Origin: Merdimmobilis hominis
GTDB lineage: Bacteria; Bacillota; Clostridia; Oscillospirales; Ruminococcaceae
Reading direction: 5' to 3' (one strand)
Length of the DNA stretch: 64,000 nt
NCBI RefSeq assembly: GCF_021109255.1
Contig: NZ_JAJODG010000001.1
Shown: positions 25,123-33,202 of the stretch, one piece after another
Position numbering within the stretch: position 1 is the first letter of the stretch
Layout: every line of letters starts with the position of its first letter
The notes under the pieces: generated by a model
What the model saw: the letters and a program-made list of their open reading frames with translations, nothing else
Told to the model about the DNA's origin: nothing
Database searches by the model: none
Made by a program: the position numbers and the translations under genes

Positions 25123-26174
25123 TGAACAGCGAATTTTTCGAGGCCCTCGCCCTTTTGGAGAAGGAAAAAGGCATCCCCATGGAGTATTTGATCGAGAAGA
25201 TTGCCGGTGCGATCTCCATCGCAGTCAAGCGGGACATGGGCGGCAGCGAGGACAATGTGGTGGAAATTGACCCGGCGAACCAGCGCTTCTATGTGGCGGT
25301 CCGCAAGACGGTGGTGGAAGATATTGAAGACCCCACCACCGAGATCCTGATGGCCGACGCTGCCAAATACAACAAGCACGCCATGGTTGGCGAAGTGGTG
25401 GAAATCCCCTTGGAGACCAAGGAATTCGGGCGCATTGCCGCCCAGGCCGCCAAACACGTCATCCGCCAGGGCATTCGGGAGGCGGAGCGGGGCCAGCTGT
25501 TGGCCGAGTTCCAGAACCGGCAGTATGACATCGTCACCGCCACCGTGCTGCGCCACGACCTCAAAAAAGGCAGCGTCACCCTGGAGATCGGCAAGAACGA
25601 AGCCATCCTCCCCAAAGCGGAACAGGTCCCCGGGGAGGAATACAACGACGGCGACCGGATTAAAGTATATGTGGTGGATGTCTCCAACGGGGAAAAAGGC
25701 CCCCGGATGATGATCTCCCGCACCCATCCTGGGCTGGTTAAACGGCTGTTTGAAATGCAGGTGCCCGAGATCTACGACGGCACCGTGGAGATCAAGGCCA
25801 TCAGCCGGGAGGCGGGGAGCCGCACTAAAATCGCCGTTTACTCCAAAGACCCCAACGTGGATGCGGTCGGCGCCTGCATCGGCCCCAAAGGCGCCCGGGT
25901 CTCCAGCATTGTGGATGAATTGGGTGGGGAGAAGATCGACGTGATCAAATACTCCGAAGACCCGGCGGAATTTATCTCCGCCGCCCTCTCCCCAGCCGAG
26001 GTGCTGGGTGTGGACATCGAGGAGGAGTCCCCCAAGAGCTGCAAGGTCACTGTGCCGGATAACCAGCTCTCCCTGGCCATCGGCAACAAGGGCCAGAACG
26101 CCCGCCTGGCCGCCCGCCTCACCGGCTGGAAGATCGACATCCGGCCGGAAAGCGGCTTCTACGGCGAGGAATAA
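25122..26174 (+). CDS. nusA: Transcription elongation factor NusA
   Basis: A 350-residue short-form NusA as in Gram-positives: N-terminal polymerase-binding domain (about 1-125), S1 domain (about 133-200, VTATVLRHDLKKGSVTLEIG), and two KH domains with GPKGARVSSIVDELGGEKI and IGNKGQNARLAARLTGWKI. The C-terminal acidic repeats of Proteobacteria are absent as expected. It affects pausing, termination and antitermination of RNA polymerase. ATG 25122 overlaps the rimP stop. Confidence 0.96.
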   Translation: MNSEFFEALALLEKEKGIPMEYLIEKIAGAISIAVKRDMGGSEDNVVEIDPANQRFYVAVRKTVVEDIEDPTTEILMADAAKYNKHAMVGEVVEIPLETKEFGRIAAQAAKHVIRQGIREAERGQLLAEFQNRQYDIVTATVLRHDLKKGSVTLEIGKNEAILPKAEQVPGEEYNDGDRIKVYVVDVSNGEKGPRMMISRTHPGLVKRLFEMQVPEIYDGTVEIKAISREAGSRTKIAVYSKDPNVDAVGACIGPKGARVSSIVDELGGEKIDVIKYSEDPAEFISAALSPAEVLGVDIEEESPKSCKVTVPDNQLSLAIGNKGQNARLAARLTGWKIDIRPESGFYGEE

Positions 26175-26235
26175 ACCCGCTGATTCCGCCCTATAAGGGC
26201 GTTTTCATACAACCCTGTAGGAAAGGATGGTTGAC

Positions 26236-26505
26236 GTGCAAAATCGGAAGATCCCGGTCAGAATGTGCACCGGCTGCGGCGAGCAAAAGCCCAAGAAAGA
26301 GCTGGTGCGGGTGGTAAAAAGCCCCGAAGGGGAGATTTCCCTGGACTTGACGGGCAAAAAGTCCGGCAGGGGCGCATACGTCTGCCGGAATGTTGACTGT
26401 CTGAAAAAGGCGCGAAAGGCCCGCCGCCTGGAGCGCGCTTTCTCCTGCCAGATTCCCGAAGAGGTATACGACCGCATGGAGGAGGAAATGCAAAAAGGTG
26501 AATAA
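26236..26505 (+). CDS. rnpM: RNase P modulator RnpM (YlxR)
   Basis: An 89-residue DUF448 protein. The family motif RMCTGCGEQKPKKELVRV (about 8-25) and GRGAYVC (about 43-49) are present. In Bacillus YlxR binds RNase P RNA and lowers its activity. GTG 26236 is preferred: AAAGGA is about 9 bases upstream, whereas ATG 26227 directly abuts that site. It overlaps the next gene by 8 bases. Confidence 0.9.
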   Translation: MQNRKIPVRMCTGCGEQKPKKELVRVVKSPEGEISLDLTGKKSGRGAYVCRNVDCLKKARKARRLERAFSCQIPEEVYDRMEEEMQKGE

Positions 26506-26827
26506 CAACAGGATTCTTTCCACCATCAGCCTGTGCAAACGGGCCGGCAAGCTGCTATTGGGCTTTGACGTCGTGGGGGAGGCCATTCTGTCAGGAGAGG
26601 CCAAGGTGGTAATCATCGCCAGCGATCTTTCCCCAAAGACCCAAAAAGAGGTGGAACTTGCCGCTCAAAAGGGCGGGGTGCGGGTGCTCCCCATCCCCAG
26701 CACCATGGATGAGATTTGGCAGTTCGTAAACAAACGGGCCGGCGTACTGGCGGTAAGCGACCAGGGTTTGGCCGGCAAGCTGTGTGGATTGATTGACCAC
26801 CAAGACAAGGAGGACGAGTGCTTATGA
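26498..26827 (+). CDS. L7Ae-family RNA-binding protein YlxQ
   Basis: A 109-residue protein of the L7Ae/L30e/S12e/Gadd45 family. The motif LCKRAGKLLLGFDVVGEAI (about 12-30) and AKVVIIASDLSPKTQKE (about 35-51) match the kink-turn RNA-binding fold. Start GTG 26498, within AAAAAGGTG at the end of rnpM; its stop overlaps the infB start. Exact RNA target unknown. Confidence 0.88.
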   Translation: MNNNRILSTISLCKRAGKLLLGFDVVGEAILSGEAKVVIIASDLSPKTQKEVELAAQKGGVRVLPIPSTMDEIWQFVNKRAGVLAVSDQGLAGKLCGLIDHQDKEDECL

Positions 26828-29274
26828 TGGATAAATACCGCGTACATGAAGTGGCAAAAGATCTGAATGTACCCAGCAAAGAGGTAGCAGATCTTTTGAC
26901 CCAAAATACCGACAGCCCCAAAAAACACATGACCGCACTGACCGAGGAAGAGCTGGACATCGTGTTTGACCACTACACCAAGCAAAAGGAAGTACGGAGC
27001 TTTGAAACCTATTTTAAACTAGGTGAAAAAGCCCGGCCCCAGCAGGCTGCCGCCCCGAAGGGCGAGGAGAAGCCCGCCGGGGAAGGCCGCCCCGCCCAGC
27101 AGGGCCAGCGTCCCCAAGGCCAGCGGCCCCAGGGGAATTCCCAGCAGCCCCGCGGCGGCCAACAGCGCCCTCAGGGCGACCGTGGCCCCCGTCCCCAGGG
27201 GGGGAGCCAGCCCCGCCAGCAGCAGGGCCGGCCAGCTCCCCGTCCTGCGGCACCTGCCCGCCCCGCTCCCGATCCCTCCAAACGGACTGACGATGGCACC
27301 GGTGTGCGCCATGTCGACATGCGGGCGAGCCATGTGGATTTGGACAAATACAACGAGCGGTATGAGCAGATTGCCCCCACCAACCTGGTGGCCCAGAAGG
27401 ATACCGGCGTCAAAAAACAGAAGATCAACCAGCGCTCTGCCCAGCGGGGCAAGCCGGTGCTGAGCCGCAAACAGAAGGAGGAAGAGAAACTCCGCCGCCT
27501 GGAACTGGAGCGGCAGCGCCGCCAGAAACTGGAGATCACCATCCCCGATGAGATCACCGTCGGCGACCTGGCCCTGCGCCTGAAAGTCACCGCCGCTGAG
27601 ATTGTCAAACGGCTGATGGGGGTAGGCGTCATGGCTTCGGTCTCCCAGGTGATCGACTACGACACCGCCGCCCTGGTGGCCATGGAAATCGGCGCCAAGG
27701 TGGAAAAGGAAGTGGTGGTCACCATTGAGGACCGGTTGTTTGTGGAAGAGGAAGACTCGGAAGAGAACCTCCAGCCCCGCTGCCCCATCGTGGTGGTCAT
27801 GGGCCACGTCGACCACGGCAAGACCTCCCTTTTGGATGCCATCCGCAACACCAACGTCACCAGCGGCGAGGCCGGCGGCATCACCCAGCACATCGGCGCT
27901 TACCAGGTTCAGGTGAACGGCGAGCCCATCACCTTCTTGGATACCCCCGGCCATGCGGCCTTTACCTCCATGCGGGCCCGCGGCGCCCAGGTCACCGACA
28001 TCGCGGTGTTGGTGGTGGCCGCCGACGACGGCATCATGCCCCAGACGGTGGAGGCCATCAACCACGCCAAGGCGGCCGAGGTGCCGATCATTGTGGCCAT
28101 CAACAAAATCGATAAACCCACCGCCAACCCTGACAAGGTGAAACAGGAGCTGACCGAGTACGGCCTGGTGCCCGAGGAGTGGGGCGGCGATGTGATCTGC
28201 GTTCCCCTTTCTGCCAAGACCGGCGAAGGGGTCAACAACCTGCTGGAGAATATTCAGCTGGTGGCCGAAGTCCAGGAGCTGCGGGCCAACCCCGACCGCC
28301 TGGCCAAGGGCGCAGTCATCGAGGCCAAACTGGACAAAGGCCGCGGCCCTGTGGCCACCATCCTGGTCCAGAACGGCACCCTGCACACCGGCGACATCGT
28401 CATTGCGGGCACCTCCCTGGGCAAGGTCCGGGTGATGCTCAACGACAAGGGGCAGCGGGTCCAGTCCGCCGGACCCTCCACCCCTGTGGAGATCACCGGC
28501 TTGGCGGAAGTCCCCTCTGCCGGCGATATCTTCAATGCCGTTGAGGATGAGCGCCTGGCCAAAGAGCTGGTGGAGAAGCGCCGCACCGAGGCCAAGGAAG
28601 AGGTCTTCAAGGCTTACCAGAAGGTCACCCTCGACAACCTGTTCAGCCAGATCTCCGAAGGGGAGATGAAGGAGCTGCCCATCATTGTCAAGGCCGACGT
28701 CCAAGGTTCGGTGGAGGCGGTGAAACAATCCCTGGAAAAACTCTCCAACGACGAGGTCCGGGTACGGGTCATCCACGGCGCGGTGGGCGCAGTCAGCGAG
28801 TCCGACGTGATGCTGGCCACCGCATCCGGCGCCATCATCATCGGCTTCAACGTCCGGCCCGACCCTGTCGCCCGGGACAACGCCGAGCGGGATGGGGTGG
28901 AGATCCGCCTGTACCGCATCATCTACGACGCCATCGAGGATGTGCAGTCCGCCCTCAAGGGCATGCTGGCTCCCAAATACCGGGACGTGGACCTGGGCCG
29001 CGCCGAAGTGCGCCAGGTGTACAAGATCAGCAATGTGGGCACTGTGGCCGGCTGTTATGTGGTGGAGGGTAAAATCACCCGCTCCGCCAACATCCGGGTG
29101 GTGCGGGACGGCATCATCATCGCCGACGACAAGCTCTCCAGCCTCAAACGCTTCAAAGACGATGCCAAAGAGGTGGCAAGAGGCTTTGAGTGCGGCATGA
29201 CCTTGGAGAAATACAGCGACATCAAGGAAGGCGACGTGTTCGAAGCATACATTGTGGAGGAATACCGCGACTAG
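26824..29274 (+). CDS. infB: Translation initiation factor IF-2
   Basis: A GTPase of 816 residues that delivers initiator tRNA to the 30S subunit. An N-terminal IF2_N domain (about 1-55) is followed by a Gln/Pro/Arg/Gly-rich linker (about 70-155, short PQG and QRPQG-like units), a second IF2_N domain (about 240-295), the GTPase with G1 GHVDHGKTS (about 327-335), DTPGH (about 373) and NKID (about 427-430), and domains II-IV. ATG 26824 was chosen since AAGGAGG is 10 bases upstream and it overlaps the ylxQ stop. IF-2 is of special interest here because neighbouring genes appear to use non-standard start codons. Confidence 0.96.
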   Translation: MMDKYRVHEVAKDLNVPSKEVADLLTQNTDSPKKHMTALTEEELDIVFDHYTKQKEVRSFETYFKLGEKARPQQAAAPKGEEKPAGEGRPAQQGQRPQGQRPQGNSQQPRGGQQRPQGDRGPRPQGGSQPRQQQGRPAPRPAAPARPAPDPSKRTDDGTGVRHVDMRASHVDLDKYNERYEQIAPTNLVAQKDTGVKKQKINQRSAQRGKPVLSRKQKEEEKLRRLELERQRRQKLEITIPDEITVGDLALRLKVTAAEIVKRLMGVGVMASVSQVIDYDTAALVAMEIGAKVEKEVVVTIEDRLFVEEEDSEENLQPRCPIVVVMGHVDHGKTSLLDAIRNTNVTSGEAGGITQHIGAYQVQVNGEPITFLDTPGHAAFTSMRARGAQVTDIAVLVVAADDGIMPQTVEAINHAKAAEVPIIVAINKIDKPTANPDKVKQELTEYGLVPEEWGGDVICVPLSAKTGEGVNNLLENIQLVAEVQELRANPDRLAKGAVIEAKLDKGRGPVATILVQNGTLHTGDIVIAGTSLGKVRVMLNDKGQRVQSAGPSTPVEITGLAEVPSAGDIFNAVEDERLAKELVEKRRTEAKEEVFKAYQKVTLDNLFSQISEGEMKELPIIVKADVQGSVEAVKQSLEKLSNDEVRVRVIHGAVGAVSESDVMLATASGAIIIGFNVRPDPVARDNAERDGVEIRLYRIIYDAIEDVQSALKGMLAPKYRDVDLGRAEVRQVYKISNVGTVAGCYVVEGKITRSANIRVVRDGIIIADDKLSSLKRFKDDAKEVARGFECGMTLEKYSDIKEGDVFEAYIVEEYRD

Positions 29275-29368
29275 CCCTTTGGAACAATACAACCGTGCTG
29301 TTGTCCCCTCTTCAGTAGGGAGGGCGGGGCGGCAGCTGAGCAAATAGGACAACCCGACTGCACCCGCT

Positions 29369-29395
29369 TCCCGCCGCCTGCGCGGTGGGAAGTTG
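29369..29395 (+). other. Intercistronic hairpin infB-rbfA
   Basis: CTTCCCGCCGC and GCGGTGGGAAG can pair around a short loop in the 148-base gap between infB and rbfA. No T run follows, so an mRNA processing or stability role is more likely than termination. Confidence 0.5.
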
Positions 29396-29422
29396 TGCTT
29401 TCTGGCAAAAGGAGGCAACAAC

Positions 29423-29773
29423 ATGGCTTCGTTTCGCGTTTCCCGCCTGTCGGAAGACATCCACCGGGAATTGACCGACATCATGCGCTCCCTGAAAGAC
29501 CCCCGGATTACCGGCCTTTTAAGCATCGTAAAGATCGACCTTTCCAGCGATCTATCCTACTGCAAGGTGTATATCTCCTCCATGGAAGGGATGGAGAACG
29601 CCAAAACCGCAGTAAAGGGCCTCAACAGTGCAGCTGGCTTTATCCGCCGGGAGATCAACAACCGGCTGGAGATGCGCCGCAGCCCGGCGTTCCAGTTTGT
29701 GGCGGATGACTCCATCGCCCACAGCGCGGACATCGCCCGGATTCTGGGCAACCTGGCTGATGAAAAGAAATAA
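29423..29773 (+). CDS. rbfA: Ribosome-binding factor A
   Basis: A 116-residue 30S maturation factor of the KH-like RbfA family. MASFRVSRLSEDIHRELTDI opens the protein, followed by DPRITGLLSIVKIDLSSDLS and the terminal FVADDSIAHSADIARIL. Start ATG 29423 after AAAAGGAGGCAACAAC. It acts on late 16S rRNA processing. Ends 10 bases before nrnA. Confidence 0.95.
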   Translation: MASFRVSRLSEDIHRELTDIMRSLKDPRITGLLSIVKIDLSSDLSYCKVYISSMEGMENAKTAVKGLNSAAGFIRREINNRLEMRRSPAFQFVADDSIAHSADIARILGNLADEKK

Positions 29774-29783
29774 GGAGGCCGCC

Positions 29784-30725
29784 ATGCTGACCGACTACGC
29801 AAAGGCAGCGGGCCTTCTGACCGCAAGTGAGGATATTGCCATCCTCTGTCACCGCAGCCCCGATGGGGACACCCTGGGCTGTGGCTACGCCCTCTGCCTG
29901 GCCCTCCTGGGCCTAGGCAAACGGGCCAGGGTCCTGTGCAGCGACCCTCTTCCCCGCAGGTATCAATACTTGGCCCAGGGGGTTCCCTCCCTGGACTTTT
30001 CCCCGCAGTTTGTCGTTGCGGTGGATGTGGCGGACGCAGCCCTCTTGGGCGGCCTTTCCTCCTATGGCGACCGGGTGGACCTGTGCATCGACCATCACCC
30101 CTCCAACACCGGGTATGCCAAAAACCTGCTGCTGGAAGGGGATTCGGCGGCGGCCTGTGAAATCCTCTTCCTGCTGCTGGGGGAGATGGGGGCGGCAATC
30201 ACCCCGGCTATTGCGGGCTGTCTGTACACCGGCATGGCCACCGACACTGGCTGCTTCCGGTACAGCAACACCACCGCCCGCACCCATCGCATCGCGGCCC
30301 AGCTGATGGAGCTGGGGGCAGATGTGGGGGCTATCAACAAGTGGCTGTTTGAGACAAAGACCAAGGCCAGCATGGAATTGAAGCGGCTGGCGGAGGGAAC
30401 CCTGGAATACCACTTTGGCGGCCGCTGTGCTTTTATCACCGTCACCCAGGAGATGCTGCAAAAGTCCGGCGCGTTGGAGGAGGACCTGGAAGGGGTTTCC
30501 TCCATTCCCCGCCGGGTGGAGGGGGTTGTGGCCGGCGCCGCATTCCGGGAACAGCCGGACGGCATCTGGCGGCTCTCCCTGCGGACCGGCGAACCCATCG
30601 ATGCCAGCGAGGTCTGCCGGAGGATGGGGGGCGGCGGCCATTCCCGCGCTGCGGGATGCACCCTGCGCTGCCCTTTGGAACAAGCAAAACAAACTGTGCT
30701 GGAGGCCCTATCCCATGACCTGTAA
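29784..30725 (+). CDS. nrnA: DHH phosphoesterase, nanoRNase/pAp phosphatase
   Basis: A 313-residue bifunctional oligoribonuclease and 3',5'-pAp phosphatase of the NrnA type. DHH-domain metal motifs are CHRSPDGDTLG (about 22-32), the Asp of VAVDVADAA, and DHHPSN (about 99-104); the DHHA1 domain ends with the substrate loop GGGGHSRAAG (about 287-296). It degrades short RNA oligonucleotides left by other RNases and recycles pAp. Start ATG 29784 follows TAAGGAGGCC. In the conserved rbfA-nrnA-truB order. Confidence 0.93.
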   Translation: MLTDYAKAAGLLTASEDIAILCHRSPDGDTLGCGYALCLALLGLGKRARVLCSDPLPRRYQYLAQGVPSLDFSPQFVVAVDVADAALLGGLSSYGDRVDLCIDHHPSNTGYAKNLLLEGDSAAACEILFLLLGEMGAAITPAIAGCLYTGMATDTGCFRYSNTTARTHRIAAQLMELGADVGAINKWLFETKTKASMELKRLAEGTLEYHFGGRCAFITVTQEMLQKSGALEEDLEGVSSIPRRVEGVVAGAAFREQPDGIWRLSLRTGEPIDASEVCRRMGGGGHSRAAGCTLRCPLEQAKQTVLEALSHDL

Positions 30726-31635
30726 TGACACCATGAACCTGTGCGGCATCCTGTGCATAGACAAGCCGGAAAACTACACCTCCTTTGATGTAGTGGCCCG
30801 GATGCGGGGCATCTGCCGCACTAAAAAAATTGGACACGCCGGCACCCTTGACCCTATGGCCACTGGGGTTCTGCCCCTGTTTTTGGGGCGGGCCACCAAG
30901 GCCTGCGCCATCCTGCCGGATCAGAACAAGCGCTACCGGGCCTCCTTCCGGCTGGGGATCACCACCGACACCCAGGATATCACTGGAAAAGTGGTAAGGG
31001 CGCGGCCGGTGACCGCCTCCGCCCAAGAGGTTCGGCAGGCCCTCCAGGGCTTTGTGGGGGACATCCTCCAGCTGCCGCCCATGTACTCCGCTGTACAGGT
31101 GGGGGGACAGCGGCTCTACGACCTAGCCCGCCAGGGCATCGAGGTGGAGCGGGAGCCCCGGGAGGTCTCCATCCTCTCCATCGACCTGTTGGAGGAGAGC
31201 CCGGAGACGGGGGAGTATGCCATCGACGTCCTCTGCGCCAAAGGGACCTACATCCGCACCCTTTGCCACGATTTGGGGGAGAAGCTGGGCTGCGGCGCCG
31301 CCCTGACCAAGCTGCGGCGCACCATGGCAGCCGGGTTCACCGAGGAGGACTGCATCACCTTGGAGCAGGCGGAAGAACTGCTGGCCGACCGGGAGCTGGC
31401 CAGCCGGGTGCTGCCGGTGGAGAAGGCGTTCGCCTCTTTATACCGGGTGGATTTGAGCGAAAAACAGGCGAAGATGTACCAAAACGGGGTGAAGCTGGAC
31501 CCGAAAAAGACCCGTTGTTCCCATGTGGAGGGGGATATTGCGGTCTACGGGCCAGGGGGCATCTTTTTGGGGGTCTCCGCCGTTAACCGGGAGACCGGCC
31601 TTTTGGAAACAAAGAGTTTATTTGCGCTGGCATAG
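30715..31635 (+). CDS. truB: tRNA pseudouridine(55) synthase
   Basis: A 306-residue pseudouridine synthase that modifies U55 in the T loop of tRNAs. The catalytic motif HAGTLDPMATG (about 41-51; Asp about 46) and the RNA-binding YKASF-like stretch RYRASFRLG are present. GTYIRTLCHDLG (about 178-189) is the third family motif. A C-terminal domain completes it. ATG 30715 overlaps the nrnA end by 11 bases and lies 9 bases after GGAGG. Confidence 0.95.
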   Translation: MTCNDTMNLCGILCIDKPENYTSFDVVARMRGICRTKKIGHAGTLDPMATGVLPLFLGRATKACAILPDQNKRYRASFRLGITTDTQDITGKVVRARPVTASAQEVRQALQGFVGDILQLPPMYSAVQVGGQRLYDLARQGIEVEREPREVSILSIDLLEESPETGEYAIDVLCAKGTYIRTLCHDLGEKLGCGAALTKLRRTMAAGFTEEDCITLEQAEELLADRELASRVLPVEKAFASLYRVDLSEKQAKMYQNGVKLDPKKTRCSHVEGDIAVYGPGGIFLGVSAVNRETGLLETKSLFALA

Positions 31636-31653
31636 TTAAGGGAGGGACAGCCT

Positions 31654-32577
31654 TTGATTACAACAGAATCTTTGGAGGAAAACCTCCCCGCCGGGCCGTC
31701 GGCCATCGCCTTGGGGCTGTTTGACGGGGTCCACCGAGGGCACCAGGCGGTGATTGGTGCAGCAGTTGCCCAAAGGCGGGCGGGTTTGGTCCCCTGCGTT
31801 TTTACCTTCACCACCATAGGCGGTGCGCCAGAATCCAAACGGGATTTCAGCCTGCTGCAAACCGAGGCCCAGAAGGAAAAAACCTTGGAACGGTTGGGGG
31901 TGGAGTGGGTCATCACCCCGGATTTTTCCCGCTTCCGGGGGATGAGTCCTCAGGACTTTGTCACCCAGGTCCTGGTGGAGAAGATGAATGCCAAATTCAT
32001 CGCCTGCGGGGAGGATTTCCACTTTGGGAAGGACGCCGCCGGTTCTGCCCGGGATCTCCAGGAGATCTGCGCCCCCTTGGGCGTAGAGGTTCAGCTGGTC
32101 CCCCCGGTGCTGGAGAAAGGGGAGCCCATCAGTTCCACCCGCATCCGCCGGGCGCTGCGGGAAGGGGAGGTGGAGGCGGTGGACCGTCTGTTGGGCCGCC
32201 CCTTCGCCATAGAAGGGGAAGTGATCCACGGCCGGCAGCTGGGCCGCGCCATGGGCTGCCCCACCACCAACCAGCGGTTCCCCATAGGGATGACCATCCC
32301 AAAATTCGGGGTGTACGCCGTGGTGGTCACCCTGCCCGACGGCAGGCGATACACCGGTGCTGCCAATGTGGGGGTCAAGCCTACGGTGGGCAGCGAGGAA
32401 GTTCTCTGTGAGACGCTGCTCAACGGCTTTTCCGGCGACTTGTACGGCCAGAACCTGACGGTGGAGTTCCACCGCTTCATCCGGGGGGAGCAGAAGTTCC
32501 CCTCTCTGGAAGAACTGTTTGACACCATCCGGGAAAACGCCCGCCAGGCAGGGGAGATCTGCCGGGAGGCCCTGTAG
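31654..32577 (+). CDS. ribF: Riboflavin kinase/FMN adenylyltransferase
   Basis: A 307-residue bifunctional enzyme making FMN and FAD from riboflavin. The N-terminal nucleotidyltransferase has FDGVHRGHQ (about 23-31) and SSTRIRRAL (about 159-167). The C-terminal riboflavin kinase has GRAMGCPTTNQRFP (about 197-210; the usual PTAN motif reads PTTN) and the catalytic Glu region VEFHRFIR. Start TTG 31654 after GGGAGGGACAGCC. Last gene of the operon. Confidence 0.94.
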   Translation: MITTESLEENLPAGPSAIALGLFDGVHRGHQAVIGAAVAQRRAGLVPCVFTFTTIGGAPESKRDFSLLQTEAQKEKTLERLGVEWVITPDFSRFRGMSPQDFVTQVLVEKMNAKFIACGEDFHFGKDAAGSARDLQEICAPLGVEVQLVPPVLEKGEPISSTRIRRALREGEVEAVDRLLGRPFAIEGEVIHGRQLGRAMGCPTTNQRFPIGMTIPKFGVYAVVVTLPDGRRYTGAANVGVKPTVGSEEVLCETLLNGFSGDLYGQNLTVEFHRFIRGEQKFPSLEELFDTIRENARQAGEICREAL

Positions 32578-32608
32578 CTGTTTTTTCCTGCGGGAGCGGG
32601 GAAAAGCC

Positions 32609-32637
32609 TTTACAACACATTCTCAATATGCTATAAT
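32609..32637 (+). promoter_or_regulatory. rpsO promoter
   Basis: TTTACA, 17-base spacer, TATAAT with an extended TGC. A 110-base leader follows before rpsO, long enough for S15-dependent autoregulation, though no specific pseudoknot was established. Confidence 0.75.
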
Positions 32638-32748
32638 CTTTTCTTGATATGACCATTTCTTGGCTTTGTGGAGAAAATGCCTCTTGATGAGGGATCACCC
32701 GTCCCGTTGCTATGATTTGAGTCGTAAATTTAATTTGAGGTGATACCA

Positions 32749-33015
32749 ATGCTGCTGAAAGAAGACAAAACCGCAATTATCGAAGCTAACCGCACCAGCG
32801 AGAATGACACCGGTTCCCCTGAGGTCCAGATCGCTCTGCTCACCAAGAGAATCAACGACCTGACCGAGCATGTGAAGGTCCACAAAAAGGACCATCATTC
32901 CCGCCGCGGCCTGTTGAAGATGGTCGGCCACAGAAGAAACCTGCTCAACTACCTCCAGAAGAAGGACATTGAGCGGTACCGTGCCATCGTCGCTAAACTG
33001 GGCCTTCGTAAGTAA
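32749..33015 (+). CDS. rpsO: 30S ribosomal protein S15
   Basis: An 88-residue primary 16S rRNA-binding protein. The typical TGSPEVQIALLTKRINDLTE (about 22-41) and HHSRRGLLKMVGHRRNLLNY (about 49-68) are present. ATG 32749 has GAGGTGATACC upstream. It has its own promoter and terminator and lies upstream of pnp, a classic order. Confidence 0.97.
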   Translation: MLLKEDKTAIIEANRTSENDTGSPEVQIALLTKRINDLTEHVKVHKKDHHSRRGLLKMVGHRRNLLNYLQKKDIERYRAIVAKLGLRK

Positions 33016-33025
33016 GTTTTTGCGC

Positions 33026-33055
33026 AAAAAGGCAGGTGTTTTGGCACCTGCCTTT
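33026..33055 (+). terminator. rpsO terminator
   Basis: AAAGGCAGGTG pairs with CACCTGCCTTT around TTTTGG, giving partial separation of rpsO from pnp. Confidence 0.85.
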
Positions 33056-33098
33056 CACTGCGTTTAGCAACTGGAATCCGCCGGAATCCATACGGGGG

Positions 33099-33156
33099 TT
33101 TTAGCAGTGAATCGAGGGCTTGAAAGCACAGTCAAGCGCTGGGTTAATTGCTAAAA
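33099..33156 (+). promoter_or_regulatory. pnp leader stem-loop
   Basis: TTTTAGCA (33099-33106) pairs with TGCTAAAA (33149-33156), enclosing GCTTGA/TCAAGC (33118-33123/33132-33137). It lies about 45 bases upstream of the pnp start. In Proteobacteria the pnp leader hairpin mediates autoregulation by RNase III and PNPase; here the role is inferred from position only. Confidence 0.55.
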
Positions 33157-33202
33157 GCATCCCGGGTGGGGCCGGCCCAATCAACAAGGAGGAAACACCC
33201 GC

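Noticed and set aside
27030..27290. Tandem DNA repeat in infB
   Set aside because: The Pro/Gln/Gly/Arg-rich linker of IF-2 is low-complexity protein sequence, variable between species, and not a regular DNA repeat.
27019..29526. An 835-codon open frame on the minus strand across infB
   Set aside because: It is a shadow of the G+C-rich infB reading frame, with a His/Leu/Gly-biased product and no family features.
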